Positions 51,781-61,575 of a DNA stretch of 64,000 nt are shown here, piece by piece. The first letter of the stretch is position 1. Every line of letters starts with the position of its first letter. Source of the stretch: JBNKZU01 sp050301795 (GTDB taxonomy: Bacteria > Pseudomonadota > Gammaproteobacteria > Thiohalomonadales > Thiohalomonadaceae); NCBI GenBank assembly GCA_050301795.1, contig JBNKZU010000016.1:1-64000 (forward strand). The letters run 5' to 3'. Under the pieces are notes generated by a model. That model saw only the letters and a list, made by a program, of their open reading frames with translations, was not told where the DNA came from and did no database searches. Both the position numbers and the translations under genes were made by a program.

Positions 51781-53952
51781 TTATGAGATGAGTGGCAACG
51801 AGACAATATTGGTTGAGGAGTTCACAGGCAACCGTAGTGAATTATGGTTTTTAAGCAAGTTTGATAACACCTGGAAATTTATCGCGTGACTAAAGTAGTT
51901 TCCCTGAGCCAGATCACATTGATACTTTTTAAGGAGCGCAAGACTTGACGGGTTTTCAACCCCCTCAGCGATAACCTGGATCCCCAGGCTGTGTGCCATG
52001 TGAATTGTTGATTCGACAATCACTGCATCGTTATCGTGATTAATCATCTCAAGAATAAATGATTTATCAATCTTAAGTTTATCAACAGGTAACTGCTTAA
52101 GGTAAGAGAGTGAAGAGAACCCAGTTCCGAAATCATCAATCGCAAGTTTAATCCCAATCTGTTTAACCTGTTGTAATACGTCAATGGCGGTTTCGAACTC
52201 TCGCATCATCGCTGATTCGGTAATCTCAAACAAAATTGTACTCGGATCAATCGAATGCTTTTTTATAAGTTTAAGAACATTTGCAATGAAATTTGGGTGG
52301 TGCAGGTTTTCAGCGGAGATATTGATACAAGCACACTCATAATTTAGTCCGTTCTGATTCAATAATGCACAATCATCGAAGACCTTATTAATGACATAAC
52401 GTGTTAGTGAATGGATGATGCCAGTTTGTTCTGCAAGCTCAATAAAATCATCAGGTGCGATTGAACCCATGGTTGGGTGATCCCAGCGCAACAAGGACTC
52501 AAAGCCTCGGAACCGACCATCAAGATTCACCTGTGGTTGATAATGGATTTCAAGAGATTCGTTCTCTATCGCCTTGCGAAGCTCATTAGCAATCGAGATC
52601 TTGCGAAGGTTCTCCTGATGATGTTCTGACTTGTAGATAACGTAATCAAACTGTCTAATCCGTGCCTCACTACTTGCCGTATTGACATCTCGAAGTAGCT
52701 GTTCAGGTTCAGAGCGATTATTCATAAACACAACGCCACTATTTGCACCGATATAGATGGGGTTTTCATGAATATAAAACGGAACCTCAATACTTCTAAT
52801 GATGCCCTGTATGGTTCCAACAATATTTCCAATGGTGGTGTTAATAAAGGTTAAGGCAAAGGAGTTGCCGGTAACATGGGCAAGGTAGGTATCATCTTTT
52901 AAAAAGGCTTTAATTCTTTGCGCGCTGCTTTTAATAACATCATCACCAACAGAATAACCGAGCGCATTATTAATGGTGTTTAAGCGGTTTAGCTCAATAA
53001 GAACCAGAACCTTATGGTCATCAGATTTGTTTTTGGCAAGAATAGAACCTAGATATTGTATTAATGCGTATCGGTTTGGTAGCTGAGTTAACGGGTCATG
53101 GTTTGCGATATACTCAAGTTCATTCTGGCGCTTAAGGAGATGCTCCTGAAGTTTGGTAAATGAATCAACCACCACTTGGGTTTCAATGTTCTTGCTAAAG
53201 GATAGCGCGTCAAGACGCTGATGTAGTTGATCAGAATTAACGGTATCAGCCAGGTCGCTTAAAGGCTTTAGCACTTTGCGTTCAAAATAGATAAAGCCGA
53301 TAACTAAAGAAACCACACCTAAAACTGAAAGCACAATCAGATAGAGCTGAACCTTCTTGCTGCTCGTAGAGAAGATAGCGATTTGGTCTTTTTGTGAGGC
53401 TACTAATGAGTTTTCAATGTCAGAAATCTGATGGTTAACCGCTGCAAAATGTGCATCGGTGGTTTGCTCTAACAGGGCAGGACTCTTAAATAACTCCTTG
53501 TCGGTGGCGTTGCGAGTGAAGATTAATTCAAGCGTGGTATAGAGATTAATCAGCTCAATTTGTAGTGTCTCAAGGCTCTTCTTTTGTGAATCATGGCTAA
53601 ACCAATTACTGGTGAGCGCTTTTGTTCTATAGATTACCGGGTCAGAAAATAGGAGATAGATCTGCTGTTTGTGTTTGTCATTTGGCTCAATGATATATCG
53701 GTTGACGCTGTGTTCGATTCTGAAAAATGATTGTTTAAACGCCATTAGTTCATTGCTGGCGTTAATCCTCTCGTCGATTGATGTGCGAAGTTGCTGCTCA
53801 ACGCGCGTCATGTAATTTTGTGCCGACCAGAAAGAGAGCACAACAAACATCAGTACGCTGAGGGTAAAAAAGAGATATCGATTTTTTAGACTGCCAAGAC
53901 GGTCTGTTTTGTCGCTGTGATTGATTGGAGTCACCTTGGATTTATTGAGCAC
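51781..53952 (-). CDS. Membrane c-di-GMP phosphodiesterase with degenerate GGDEF
   Basis: There are two membrane helices (about 28-45 and 203-224) around a periplasmic sensor of about 155 residues, then a HAMP-like linker. The GGDEF domain has its active motif changed to TGNSF, so it should not make c-di-GMP. The EAL domain keeps FESLLRW, NISAENL, TESAMM, DDFGTGFSSL and AEGVE, so it should be an active phosphodiesterase. At 723 residues it is complete. Its direct neighbour downstream is the DUF523 gene. Confidence 0.9.
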   Translation of the reverse strand: MLNKSKVTPINHSDKTDRLGSLKNRYLFFTLSVLMFVVLSFWSAQNYMTRVEQQLRTSIDERINASNELMAFKQSFFRIEHSVNRYIIEPNDKHKQQIYLLFSDPVIYRTKALTSNWFSHDSQKKSLETLQIELINLYTTLELIFTRNATDKELFKSPALLEQTTDAHFAAVNHQISDIENSLVASQKDQIAIFSTSSKKVQLYLIVLSVLGVVSLVIGFIYFERKVLKPLSDLADTVNSDQLHQRLDALSFSKNIETQVVVDSFTKLQEHLLKRQNELEYIANHDPLTQLPNRYALIQYLGSILAKNKSDDHKVLVLIELNRLNTINNALGYSVGDDVIKSSAQRIKAFLKDDTYLAHVTGNSFALTFINTTIGNIVGTIQGIIRSIEVPFYIHENPIYIGANSGVVFMNNRSEPEQLLRDVNTASSEARIRQFDYVIYKSEHHQENLRKISIANELRKAIENESLEIHYQPQVNLDGRFRGFESLLRWDHPTMGSIAPDDFIELAEQTGIIHSLTRYVINKVFDDCALLNQNGLNYECACINISAENLHHPNFIANVLKLIKKHSIDPSTILFEITESAMMREFETAIDVLQQVKQIGIKLAIDDFGTGFSSLSYLKQLPVDKLKIDKSFILEMINHDNDAVIVESTIHMAHSLGIQVIAEGVENPSSLALLKKYQCDLAQGNYFSHAINFQVLSNLLKNHNSLRLPVNSSTNIVSLPLIS

Positions 53953-54119
53953 TTATAGATATTCAAAAGACATACACCGATACAGAATAATGTGATTAGG
54001 CCACTTCTGTCAAAACAGTTATTTTATTGGCCTGGCTCGATTTCATTGAATAATTTTGGGATGATTTTTTTTGGCATCTTGCTATGTTGAAGGTAGGGGC
54101 AACAACTGGAGGATTCGAA

Positions 54120-54410
54120 ATGACTATGAAGATTGAACCGGTACTTGGGAACTGGTTTAAAGATGAAATTAATCAGGTTTTTGAGGTCGTCGCGATTGAT
54201 TCAGACGAAAGAACGATTGAGATTCAATATTTTGACGGCATGGTTGAAGAGCTGGATTTTGATGTCTGGTACGACAAATTGATCGAGCCGTGTGCCGAGC
54301 CTGAAGATTGGTCCGGACCGTTTGATGATCTTGAGCGAGACGATTTTGGCGATACCGACGAGATATACCATCCGACGAATTTTGAGGAAGAGATCGACCA
54401 TCTTGAGTAG
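54120..54410 (+). CDS. Small acidic protein (DUF6763-like), function unknown
   Basis: ATG 54120 has GGAGG 10 bp before it; an upstream in-frame ATG at 54084 lacks this. The 96-residue protein is very acidic in its second half (EPEDWSGPFDDLERDDF) and has KIEPVLGNWFKDEINQVFEVVAID, a beta-rich opening. The family is small and known by number only. It is convergent with the Lon-like gene, with 14 bp between them. Confidence 0.7.
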   Translation: MTMKIEPVLGNWFKDEINQVFEVVAIDSDERTIEIQYFDGMVEELDFDVWYDKLIEPCAEPEDWSGPFDDLERDDFGDTDEIYHPTNFEEEIDHLE

Positions 54411-54424
54411 TGTTTGGTGACCTC

Positions 54425-56827
54425 CTAGTCTGACTGCTCTTTTGATGACTCTCCGAAGTTATGTCTGATTTTTGCCATCTCATTAAGACGGCTAATGATC
54501 AGTTGATTTAGCGTTTTGGGTGGGTAGTTACCCTGCTTATCGATACTGCCAGCAGATAGCCCCGTTAGTATCTCCATGGCTTCATCAACATCTTTTATCG
54601 CATAGATTGCAAACTGCTTATCTTTAACCGCTTTTACCAGCTCTTCATTTAACATCAAGTGACGAACATTCGATTCAGGAATAATCACACCTTGCTTTCC
54701 TGTCAGCCCTGAAACCTTGCACACCTGAAAGAAGCCTTCGATCTTCTCATTAACGCCGCCAATCGGTTGTGAAAAGCCACGTTGATCCACAGAGCCGGTT
54801 ATAGCGATCGACTGCTTAATCGGAATCCCGGCAAGAGAGGAGAGCAGGGCGCACAATTCAGCCATTGAAGCGCTATCGCCATCAACCATGCCGTAGTTTT
54901 GTTCAAAAACGATGCTCGCAGAGAGCGCTAGCGGTTGTTTCTGAGCATAGCGCGAGGCAATAAACGCGGTAAGAATTAACACGCCTTTGGAGTGGATCGA
55001 GCCACCGAGATCAACCTCACGTTCAATATCAATCAGATTTCCTTCGCCGATATGTGTGGTTGCAGTAATTCGAGACGGCTGTCCAAAGCTATTTTCGCCC
55101 AGAGAGAACACCGACAGGCCATTAATCTGACCAACGACCTTGCCTTGGGTGTTGATCGAGATCTCACCTTTATTAATCGCCTCAAGAACATTCTCATGCA
55201 CGCGAGATGCTCTAAAGTTCCGGTGTTCAACCGCCCGATCAACCTCTTGTCGGGTGACTTGCTTTAATCCCTCTTTATTCGCCCAGAAATGGGACTCATG
55301 AAGAATATCGGCAATAGAGCGCATATGGGTTGTCAGCTTTTCAGAGTCCTCAACCAAACGAGAGGCATACTCAAGAATTGCTGCAATCGCACTTTTATCG
55401 AAAGGTAGAAGATTGTCGCGTCGAATAAGGGTCGCCAGCAACCGCGAGAAAAGCTGGTTGTTGGTGTCATTTCGCTCAATATGTTCTGACAGATCGGCTT
55501 GCACCTTAAAAAGCTCAGGGAACTCAGAATCATACTCATGGAGCAGATAGTAGATTTCACGATCACCAAGAATAAGAACCTTGATATCCAGCGGGATTGG
55601 CTCGGGTTCGAGGGAGATTGTTGAACCGAGACTAAGCATCTTTTCCAGAGACTCAATCGTGATCTGCTTCGAATGAAGTGCACGCTTAACCCCTTCCCAA
55701 GCGTAGGGTTGGGTTAATAACTTATGTGCGTCCAATAACAGATATCCCCCATTTGCTGCATGGAGTGCGCCTGGTTTTATCAGGGAAAAATCGGTGACCA
55801 ATGTGCCATATTGCGACAGATGTTCAGCTCGCCCGACAAGATTGAGATAGGTTGGATTATCGAGATAGACAATAGGCGCACCGTCGCCACATTCGTCAAA
55901 GGCAAGGTTGTTTACTTTGTATCGATGTAGATTACCGGGATCAATCTTGTCGCCACTCTCTCTCATCTCTTCGGATGGGAGAAAATCGGTCACATTATTG
56001 ATAATGTCTTTTTCAACAGCACCGAGGTAGTCCGCAACGCCATCGTATTGACCAAACTCGCTCTTTAGCTCCTCGATCATGTGGCCGACAGCCGAGATCG
56101 TAACCTCTTTATTCAGCGTTTTTATCTTGTCGCGGGTCTCCTTTCTCCACTGCGGGATGAGTTGCAGTATGCTTTGAAGCTGTTTCTGCAATTCGGTCAC
56201 GTTGCTTTCGATTTGGTTCTTTTTCTCCTGCGGCAGTTTTTCAAAGGCATCAGGATCGAGCACCTCACTCTTTTCCATAGGAGCAAAGGCAAAGCCACTT
56301 GGGGTTCTAAAAAGCTTGATCTCTTGCTGTGATGCGGCCTTGGTTAACTCATCAAACGCAAGCTCCTGGCGCTCTTTTAATGCACCTTCAATCGATTCAT
56401 GGTGTTGCTTGTATTCATCACTCTCAAAAGCGGCGGGGAGTGATGTTGATAACTCCTCAATCAAATGCTCCATTGCGGTGCTGAATTTTCCACCGAATCC
56501 GTTAGGTAGCCTTATTGCTTTTGGTTTATGAGGAAAATCAAAGTTATTAACGTAACACCAGTCATCGGGCTTGGGTTCAGTGCTTGCGCGTTGCTCCAGA
56601 AACTGACGCACCATGGAGTGCTTACCTGTTCCTGGCGAACCCATGACATAAAGGTTGTATCCATCCTGTGAAATATCGACACCAAAATGGAGCGATTCAA
56701 TCGCACGCTCTTGACCAAAGCTTTGATCGATGTTTTCCAATTCATCCGTCGTTTTAAACCCAAGCGAGTCGGGATCAATATGGCGGACAAGTCTCTTAAC
56801 AGGAATGCGATATCTTTTTATATCCAT
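54425..56827 (-). CDS. Lon-like ATP-dependent protease (LonB/AAA_32 type)
   Basis: It has Walker A GSPGTGKHS (63-71), a long helical insertion (about 130-290), and a C-terminal Lon-type serine protease domain with catalytic Ser652 (VDGDSAS) and Lys695 (GGVNEKIEGF). Their spacing of 43 residues equals that of E. coli Lon S679-K722. At 800 residues it is full length. It resembles the Lon-related proteases that lack the LonA N-domain. The substrate is unknown, and no operon partner is adjacent. Confidence 0.9.
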   Translation of the reverse strand: MDIKRYRIPVKRLVRHIDPDSLGFKTTDELENIDQSFGQERAIESLHFGVDISQDGYNLYVMGSPGTGKHSMVRQFLEQRASTEPKPDDWCYVNNFDFPHKPKAIRLPNGFGGKFSTAMEHLIEELSTSLPAAFESDEYKQHHESIEGALKERQELAFDELTKAASQQEIKLFRTPSGFAFAPMEKSEVLDPDAFEKLPQEKKNQIESNVTELQKQLQSILQLIPQWRKETRDKIKTLNKEVTISAVGHMIEELKSEFGQYDGVADYLGAVEKDIINNVTDFLPSEEMRESGDKIDPGNLHRYKVNNLAFDECGDGAPIVYLDNPTYLNLVGRAEHLSQYGTLVTDFSLIKPGALHAANGGYLLLDAHKLLTQPYAWEGVKRALHSKQITIESLEKMLSLGSTISLEPEPIPLDIKVLILGDREIYYLLHEYDSEFPELFKVQADLSEHIERNDTNNQLFSRLLATLIRRDNLLPFDKSAIAAILEYASRLVEDSEKLTTHMRSIADILHESHFWANKEGLKQVTRQEVDRAVEHRNFRASRVHENVLEAINKGEISINTQGKVVGQINGLSVFSLGENSFGQPSRITATTHIGEGNLIDIEREVDLGGSIHSKGVLILTAFIASRYAQKQPLALSASIVFEQNYGMVDGDSASMAELCALLSSLAGIPIKQSIAITGSVDQRGFSQPIGGVNEKIEGFFQVCKVSGLTGKQGVIIPESNVRHLMLNEELVKAVKDKQFAIYAIKDVDEAMEILTGLSAGSIDKQGNYPPKTLNQLIISRLNEMAKIRHNFGESSKEQSD

Positions 56828-56896
56828 AGCTCTTTGTTATTGATTTACGCAGGGTGGAGTACAGCCAAAAAACGACAGTTCATAAAAAAGTGAATG

Positions 56897-56916
56897 GCCC
56901 CCTGAAATCAGGGGGC
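56897..56916 (-). terminator. Terminator after the trpB2-type gene
   Basis: GCCCCCTG/CAGGGGGC form an 8-bp stem with an AAAT loop. On the minus strand a run rich in T follows at a short distance. It sits just past the trpB2 stop. Confidence 0.7.
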
Positions 56917-56927
56917 GTGGATTGTTG

Positions 56928-58280
56928 TTAACCGACCTTCGGCAGATGATCCAGCGCGCGCTGGATCTCCTCTTCCGGATAGTCGTAATCAACCAGGTCA
57001 CCGCTGAAGTATTTATCATACGAAGCCATATCAAAATGACCATGTCCAGAGAGGTTGAAGAAGAGAGTTTTGCTCTCTCCGGTCTCCTTGCACTTCAGCG
57101 CCTCATCAATACAGGCGCGAATGGCGTGGTTTGATTCAGGCGCAGGGATAATCCCCTCGGATTTGGCGAAGGTAACACCGGCCTCAAAGGTGGCAATCTG
57201 AGGCACCGCAAGCGCCTCAATCAGCCCCTCGTTATAGAGCTGCGATACCAGCGCCGAATCACCATGATAGCGTAGGCCGCCAGCATGAATGCCCGGAGGT
57301 ACAAACTCATGACCAAGGGTATACATCTTCAGTATCGGTGTCATACCAATTGCATCACCAAAGTCGTAGGCAAAGTGACCGCGAGTCAGGGTCGGGCAGG
57401 ATGAAGGCTCAACTGCCACCAGACGAATCTCCTTACCAGCCGCCTTGTCGGCCAGGAACGGGAAGGCAACACCGCCAAAGTTGGACCCACCACCGCAGGG
57501 GGCAAAGATCATGTCCGGGTAGTCGCCAACCTTTTCAAACTGCTTTTTAGCCTCCAGACCAATCACAGTTTGATGCAACAGCACATGGTTAAGTACCGAG
57601 CCGAGGGCATAATTGGTGTCATCACGAGTAGCAGCCTCTTCAACCGCCTCAGAGATCGCAATCCCCAATGATCCTGGTGAATTCGGATCCTGCTCAAGAA
57701 TGGCTCGACCCGCTTGAGTCTGGTTCGTAGGACTGGCAAACACCTCTGCGCCCCAGGTCTGCATCATTGAACGGCGGAACGGCTTTTGATCATAACTGAC
57801 CTTAACCATATAGACCCGCACCTCAATGCCAAACATCTGACCCACCAGCGCCAGAGAAGAACCCCACTGACCAGCACCAGTCTCGGTCGTCAGGCGTTTG
57901 ATTCCGGCCTCCTTGTTGTAATAGGCCTGGGCAACGGCAGTATTGGGCTTGTGCGAACCAGCAGGGCTGACACCCTCATATTTGTAGTAGATCTTTGCCG
58001 GGGTGCCGAGCGCCTTTTCAAGGCGATGCGCCCTGACCAGTGGCGAAGGACGCCAAAGTTTATAGATTTCACGAACCTCTTCGGGGATCTCAATCCAGCG
58101 TTCGCCACTGACCTCCTGCATGATGAGCGCTTCCGGGAAGATGGCTGCAAGCGCATCAGGAGTGACCGGATTACCATCAGGGCCAAGAACCGGATGGGGT
58201 GGGTTAGGCATGTCAGCAATGACATTGTACCAGTGGGTTGGAATCTCGTTCTCAGAGAGCAGAATTTTATAATCTGACAC
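56928..58280 (-). CDS. Tryptophan synthase beta-like protein, TrpB2 type
   Basis: At 450 residues it is longer than TrpB1 and opens with the TrpB2-specific stretch (NEIPTHWYNVIADMPNPP). The PLP Lys is K111 in AGSHKPNTA. It joins indole and serine to tryptophan or acts as a serine deaminase. No trpA or other trp gene is adjacent, which is usual for TrpB2. Its G+C is clearly higher than that of neighbours, a sign of possible transfer. Confidence 0.92.
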   Translation of the reverse strand: MSDYKILLSENEIPTHWYNVIADMPNPPHPVLGPDGNPVTPDALAAIFPEALIMQEVSGERWIEIPEEVREIYKLWRPSPLVRAHRLEKALGTPAKIYYKYEGVSPAGSHKPNTAVAQAYYNKEAGIKRLTTETGAGQWGSSLALVGQMFGIEVRVYMVKVSYDQKPFRRSMMQTWGAEVFASPTNQTQAGRAILEQDPNSPGSLGIAISEAVEEAATRDDTNYALGSVLNHVLLHQTVIGLEAKKQFEKVGDYPDMIFAPCGGGSNFGGVAFPFLADKAAGKEIRLVAVEPSSCPTLTRGHFAYDFGDAIGMTPILKMYTLGHEFVPPGIHAGGLRYHGDSALVSQLYNEGLIEALAVPQIATFEAGVTFAKSEGIIPAPESNHAIRACIDEALKCKETGESKTLFFNLSGHGHFDMASYDKYFSGDLVDYDYPEEEIQRALDHLPKVG

Positions 58281-58352
58281 CTATCAATCCTCCGAATATT
58301 GTTGTTATTACCAGAGCATTGTTAACCTTTTGGTGTGTGAGCGTCAAATTGT

Positions 58353-58478
58353 TTATGGGCACAAAATCCAAGCCGCAAACGCGATGAACAGGCAGAGGGT
58401 CATCGAAAAACTAAACAGAATCACCGCAACGAAAATGGCAATATCAAAGCGATAAAAAGTTAAGAAGATTCTGATCAA
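58353..58478 (-). CDS. Doubtful short hydrophobic frame
   Basis: A TTG-started 41-residue frame, mostly one hydrophobic helix, lies between the trpB2 start and the repeat region. There is no ribosome-binding site, and its upstream end overlaps a repeat fragment. It is kept only because hydrophobic mini-proteins are easily missed. Confidence 0.15.
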   Translation of the reverse strand: MIRIFLTFYRFDIAIFVAVILFSFSMTLCLFIAFAAWILCP

Positions 58479-58505
58479 GTCGTCGCAATAACCAGTAGAT
58501 TAGAG
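58478..58505 (-). repeat. Fragment of the MITE-like element end
   Basis: These 28 bp, read on the minus strand, match 20384-20411 with one mismatch (both begin CTCTAATCTACTGG). They cover the outer end of the MITE-like element there. No second end of the element is seen here. Confidence 0.7.
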
Positions 58506-58511
58506 AATTTC

Positions 58512-58760
58512 GGTTGTCATCAACTACGGCTGACACTCAGCGCCACCGATATGCAAAACATGATATCCAGGCAAAATCGCCCGTTTTGCCGCCTGCCCAA
58601 AAAAGCAGATAGAAGGATGAGGGATAAATAAAAACTGGTAACTGATTAAAAAGTAAGGTAAAAAAAGAAGCAACAGGGAATTGTTCACACCTAAAAACAA
58701 CTCCCACAAGATTAATATACAGGCGATTAGCGCACTGATATCCAGGCGAATCGTCTGATA
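58512..58760. repeat. Long direct repeat, copy 1 (about 248 bp)
   Basis: The sequence from about ACTACGGCTGACACTCAG onward recurs at 62131-62378 in the same orientation, with only scattered differences. It contains inverted segments (CAGGCAAAATCGCCCG near GTTTTGCCGCCTG). No gene is supported in it. The pair brackets a 3.4-kb cargo region. Confidence 0.8.
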
Positions 58761-58807
58761 ATAAGAGTTATAACTTCAACTATTCGTCCGCTAATCTGAG
58801 ATCAGAA

Positions 58808-59581
58808 ATGAAAATACCTTATTTTACAAAAACAAACTTCATCGGATTTATTGTTCTGCTATGCACTCTATTATTTCAGGGGTGTTTTTCTACGGCAAAT
58901 CATATTGTCTTACAAACTACCCAACACGAAAAGACCGTAGTGCCAGATAAAAATATTATTACAACTTCATTTGCTAATAGAGCTTATGCCTTAAGAAAAA
59001 TATCCTGGACAAGCTCACGAATACATATCAATAGTGAAGTTGTAGGCATCAAAGATATTGAGAGCCTATTACATTATCAGCTCGACGAAACATTTTTAAG
59101 TGCCAAATTAAACCAAGGTGAAGGGATTCCTTTAAATGTTGTCATTAATATTGACGAGTATCAAATTGGTGAAAGAAATGTCCTGTTACACAGCAGTGAT
59201 GAAATGGTAGCAAATATCTCAATCTACGATGATGAAAGCTCTCTCATATTTAGAGCTTCTATTGAAGGACGTATTATCACAAATTCCTCATTTTTCCTTT
59301 CGCCAGTTCATGCGTTATATGGTTACGCAAAATACAAAGAGGTGGATAGTATTAAGGTAATGATCCCAGCTATTAGCGTGGCAATCACAAAGGTGTTGAG
59401 TGGCTTGCAGTCAGGGCAGTCACTTGACGAAATCATAATGTTACAAAGCATTTATAGTAAAAGTACTCAGGTCATAAAATATGTTGAAGAAAATGAATGG
59501 GGAGTTGATTTGTTAACAGATGAAGAAATTAAGGAACACTCTGAAGTGATTGTGAAAATAGAAAAGCAGGTAAAAATATAA
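58808..59581 (+). CDS. Putative lipoprotein, function unknown
   Basis: This 257-residue protein has a lipobox LLFQGCF at about 22-28. The mature part is beta-rich with a possible GNA1162-like or lipoprotein-type envelope fold, but no motif is secure. It begins 48 bp after the long repeat and is AT-rich compared with trpB2. A long gene-free stretch follows. Confidence 0.55.
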   Translation: MKIPYFTKTNFIGFIVLLCTLLFQGCFSTANHIVLQTTQHEKTVVPDKNIITTSFANRAYALRKISWTSSRIHINSEVVGIKDIESLLHYQLDETFLSAKLNQGEGIPLNVVINIDEYQIGERNVLLHSSDEMVANISIYDDESSLIFRASIEGRIITNSSFFLSPVHALYGYAKYKEVDSIKVMIPAISVAITKVLSGLQSGQSLDEIIMLQSIYSKSTQVIKYVEENEWGVDLLTDEEIKEHSEVIVKIEKQVKI

Positions 59582-59924
59582 GACTACGCAATGATATTTA
59601 CCTTGGTAACCATTTAAAATAAAAGGAAAAGTTATAACCATAGGATCTGGTGGACGCGAAGAGGCTCTCGAATCTAACAATAGCACAAAGCGCTCCACTG
59701 ACCCAAAACATTGAAACTGTAGAACAAGGTCTAAAATGAGGCGTGTGAATATTAAATGTGAATTGAGAAGCTTTTATACAAAAACTGACGCATAATTAAA
59801 TTTAAAATAAAAGTTGTATAGGATTACAGAAATCAATACTGAAGCATAAATGTAAAGGATTTTATAAAATGTGCTTTTTTGACATTTTTTCTACAATTTC
59901 GCTATGCATAAGGAGTCAAATATA
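59582..59924. other. AT-rich intergenic stretch without a convincing gene
   Basis: No terminator, repeat or gene is clear. Short frames here have no ribosome-binding site. A Shine-Dalgarno (AAGGAG, 59910-59915) at the right end serves the next gene. Confidence 0.5.
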
Positions 59925-60383
59925 GTGGTTGTTGTAAGGGATGTGCGTGAGCACGATGAGACTGCTCGATGCGAAATTGTAGACGCAGCTACAAGAGAGC
60001 TCCGTAACACATATCGCCCACGTGAAAACAATGGTTCGTGTGGTGGGGTTCCGAGCGCTGTGCTTGTTGCGTTATCGGATAACAAGGTTGTAGGTACAGC
60101 TGAATACATCCGAAAAGAGCGCCACATTTATGTCCAAGGCGTTGCTGTTCACCCGGAATATCGCGGACGTGGTATCTGCCGTGCTCTTTTGCATCACATA
60201 GAAGAAATTGCAAAAGCAGAAGGAGTTCGAGTTCTCGCTTTGTGCGCGATAGAAGAAACAGGGAATGTCGAGATATTCAATAATCTTGGTTTCAAAGCCA
60301 TAAATCGTATAACTGCACCAAACCACATCAGCCCGATTGGAGCACCTGTCACTCAGGTCGATATGGAGAAAGAAATTGCATAA
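59925..60383 (+). CDS. GNAT-family N-acetyltransferase
   Basis: GTG 59925 is preferred over ATG 59904, because AAGGAG (59910-59915) lies at the right distance before it. The acetyl-CoA motif A is VAVHPEYRGRGICRALLHHI (Q/R-x-x-G-x-G/A). The later NVEIFNNLGFKAINR is typical of the C-terminal part. At about 152 residues it is complete. It lies in a small-gene cargo region between long direct repeats. Its substrate is unknown. Confidence 0.85.
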   Translation: MVVVRDVREHDETARCEIVDAATRELRNTYRPRENNGSCGGVPSAVLVALSDNKVVGTAEYIRKERHIYVQGVAVHPEYRGRGICRALLHHIEEIAKAEGVRVLALCAIEETGNVEIFNNLGFKAINRITAPNHISPIGAPVTQVDMEKEIA

Positions 60384-60467
60384 TCAGTCAAACGATCTGT
60401 CACTCATTCAACAGTGCGTCATTTGCGCGGTTAATTGGCAACGCTATATTTTAAAAGCCAAGTAACG

Positions 60468-60770
60468 ATGGGCGAACTTAGCACACTAAAAGGTATTGGC
60501 TCAAAATCAGAAAAATGCCTTAATGAAATCGGTATTAATACTAAACAAGATCTTGAAAAAATTGGTGCAGTTAAAGCATTTATAAAACTAAAGAATGAGT
60601 GCAGCATCAAACCTAGTCTTAATTTTCTCTATGCAATGGTAGGGGCATTAGAAAACAAACATTGGGCAAGTATAGCAAAGTCAGAAAAAACAAGGCTGCT
60701 CATAGAGCTAGAGGGTTACAAAGAGCTGCAAGAAATGCTGAAAGCAGAAGGTATTGAAATTGAACTGTAG
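60468..60770 (+). CDS. TfoX C-terminal-domain protein
   Basis: This 100-residue protein consists only of the helical C-terminal part of TfoX/Sxy (LSTLKGIGSKSEKCLNEIGI, KAFIKLKNE, LNFLYAMVGALENKHWASI). The N-terminal TfoX domain that goes with competence control is missing. ATG 60468 is favoured; a TTG 33 bp upstream is less likely. Its function outside TfoX is unknown. It lies between the GNAT gene and a membrane-protein gene. Confidence 0.8.
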   Translation: MGELSTLKGIGSKSEKCLNEIGINTKQDLEKIGAVKAFIKLKNECSIKPSLNFLYAMVGALENKHWASIAKSEKTRLLIELEGYKELQEMLKAEGIEIEL

Positions 60771-60860
60771 CAAAGCAAATCCACTTTGACGGCAATATAC
60801 ATCGCTACACTCTGCTTTTTGTAACCGATGGTTTACGTTGTAATGTAAAAGGAGATTAAC

Positions 60861-61511
60861 ATGGGAATTGTAGAGTTAGTAACAGTGTTGGGTGCTGTGT
60901 TTGGTGGTGCTAGTTCGGGGTTATCGTTTGTTTCAAAGTTCCAGGAGCTTAGATCATACGAATTACTTTCAGATCAACTGACAAAGCTTGCACATTTCAA
61001 GTCATCCGAGAAGGAGAGTAGCAATCTTGAATTTATGGCAGAACATAATTCAGAAGGCCATTACAAAGAAATCATAAAGTGGATCAAATACGCAGACTTA
61101 TTAATGGCGCCGGTAAGAGCTAAATTGATAAGAAGGTTTGCTTCAGCAATTCTTGTGATTATCGGTGGGTTAATCGTTATTCCTTTAAATCTCCCAAACT
61201 ATTTAATCCCAGAAGTACAAACAATAGACAATCTGGAAGCAATAGACATTCCCTGGTTTGTTGCGATGCTTACATACTCATTATCATTCGCTAAAAAGTT
61301 CACCGCATCACCAGAAGAAATCGTTTTTATGGAGAATATGTCAGCATTGCAAGACGCTTACTACAATAGATACGTTTCCCCGGCAATGGCGAATTTTAAC
61401 AATCATTGTAAGCACTACTTTGCCAATGAAGTTGCAGCACGTGAATCCAAGATTGAGGAAATGCAATCAGACATTAATCGTATTAAGAACCGACTGGACT
61501 CCATGAAGTAA
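60861..61511 (+). CDS. Membrane protein, function unknown
   Basis: This 216-residue protein has a short N-terminal hydrophobic segment, two hydrophobic helices at about 92-112 and 130-148, and a charged C-terminal coiled segment (about 165-215, ESKIEEMQSDINRIKNRL). AAAGGAG precedes ATG 60861. No family is recognised. It is part of the cargo between the long repeats. Confidence 0.6.
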   Translation: MGIVELVTVLGAVFGGASSGLSFVSKFQELRSYELLSDQLTKLAHFKSSEKESSNLEFMAEHNSEGHYKEIIKWIKYADLLMAPVRAKLIRRFASAILVIIGGLIVIPLNLPNYLIPEVQTIDNLEAIDIPWFVAMLTYSLSFAKKFTASPEEIVFMENMSALQDAYYNRYVSPAMANFNNHCKHYFANEVAARESKIEEMQSDINRIKNRLDSMK

Positions 61512-61575
61512 CATGCCTGTATTGCAATACAATACGTTAGTGAAGAATATTTGCTTAAACTGTTAGAGCACATGA

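Noticed and set aside
57786..58277. Open frame on the plus strand antisense to trpB2
   Set aside because: The trpB2 motifs are unmistakable on the other strand, and this frame is its G+C-driven shadow.
58524..58709. Open frame in the long direct repeat on the minus strand
   Set aside because: The matching frame in the second copy is interrupted, so it is not conserved as protein.
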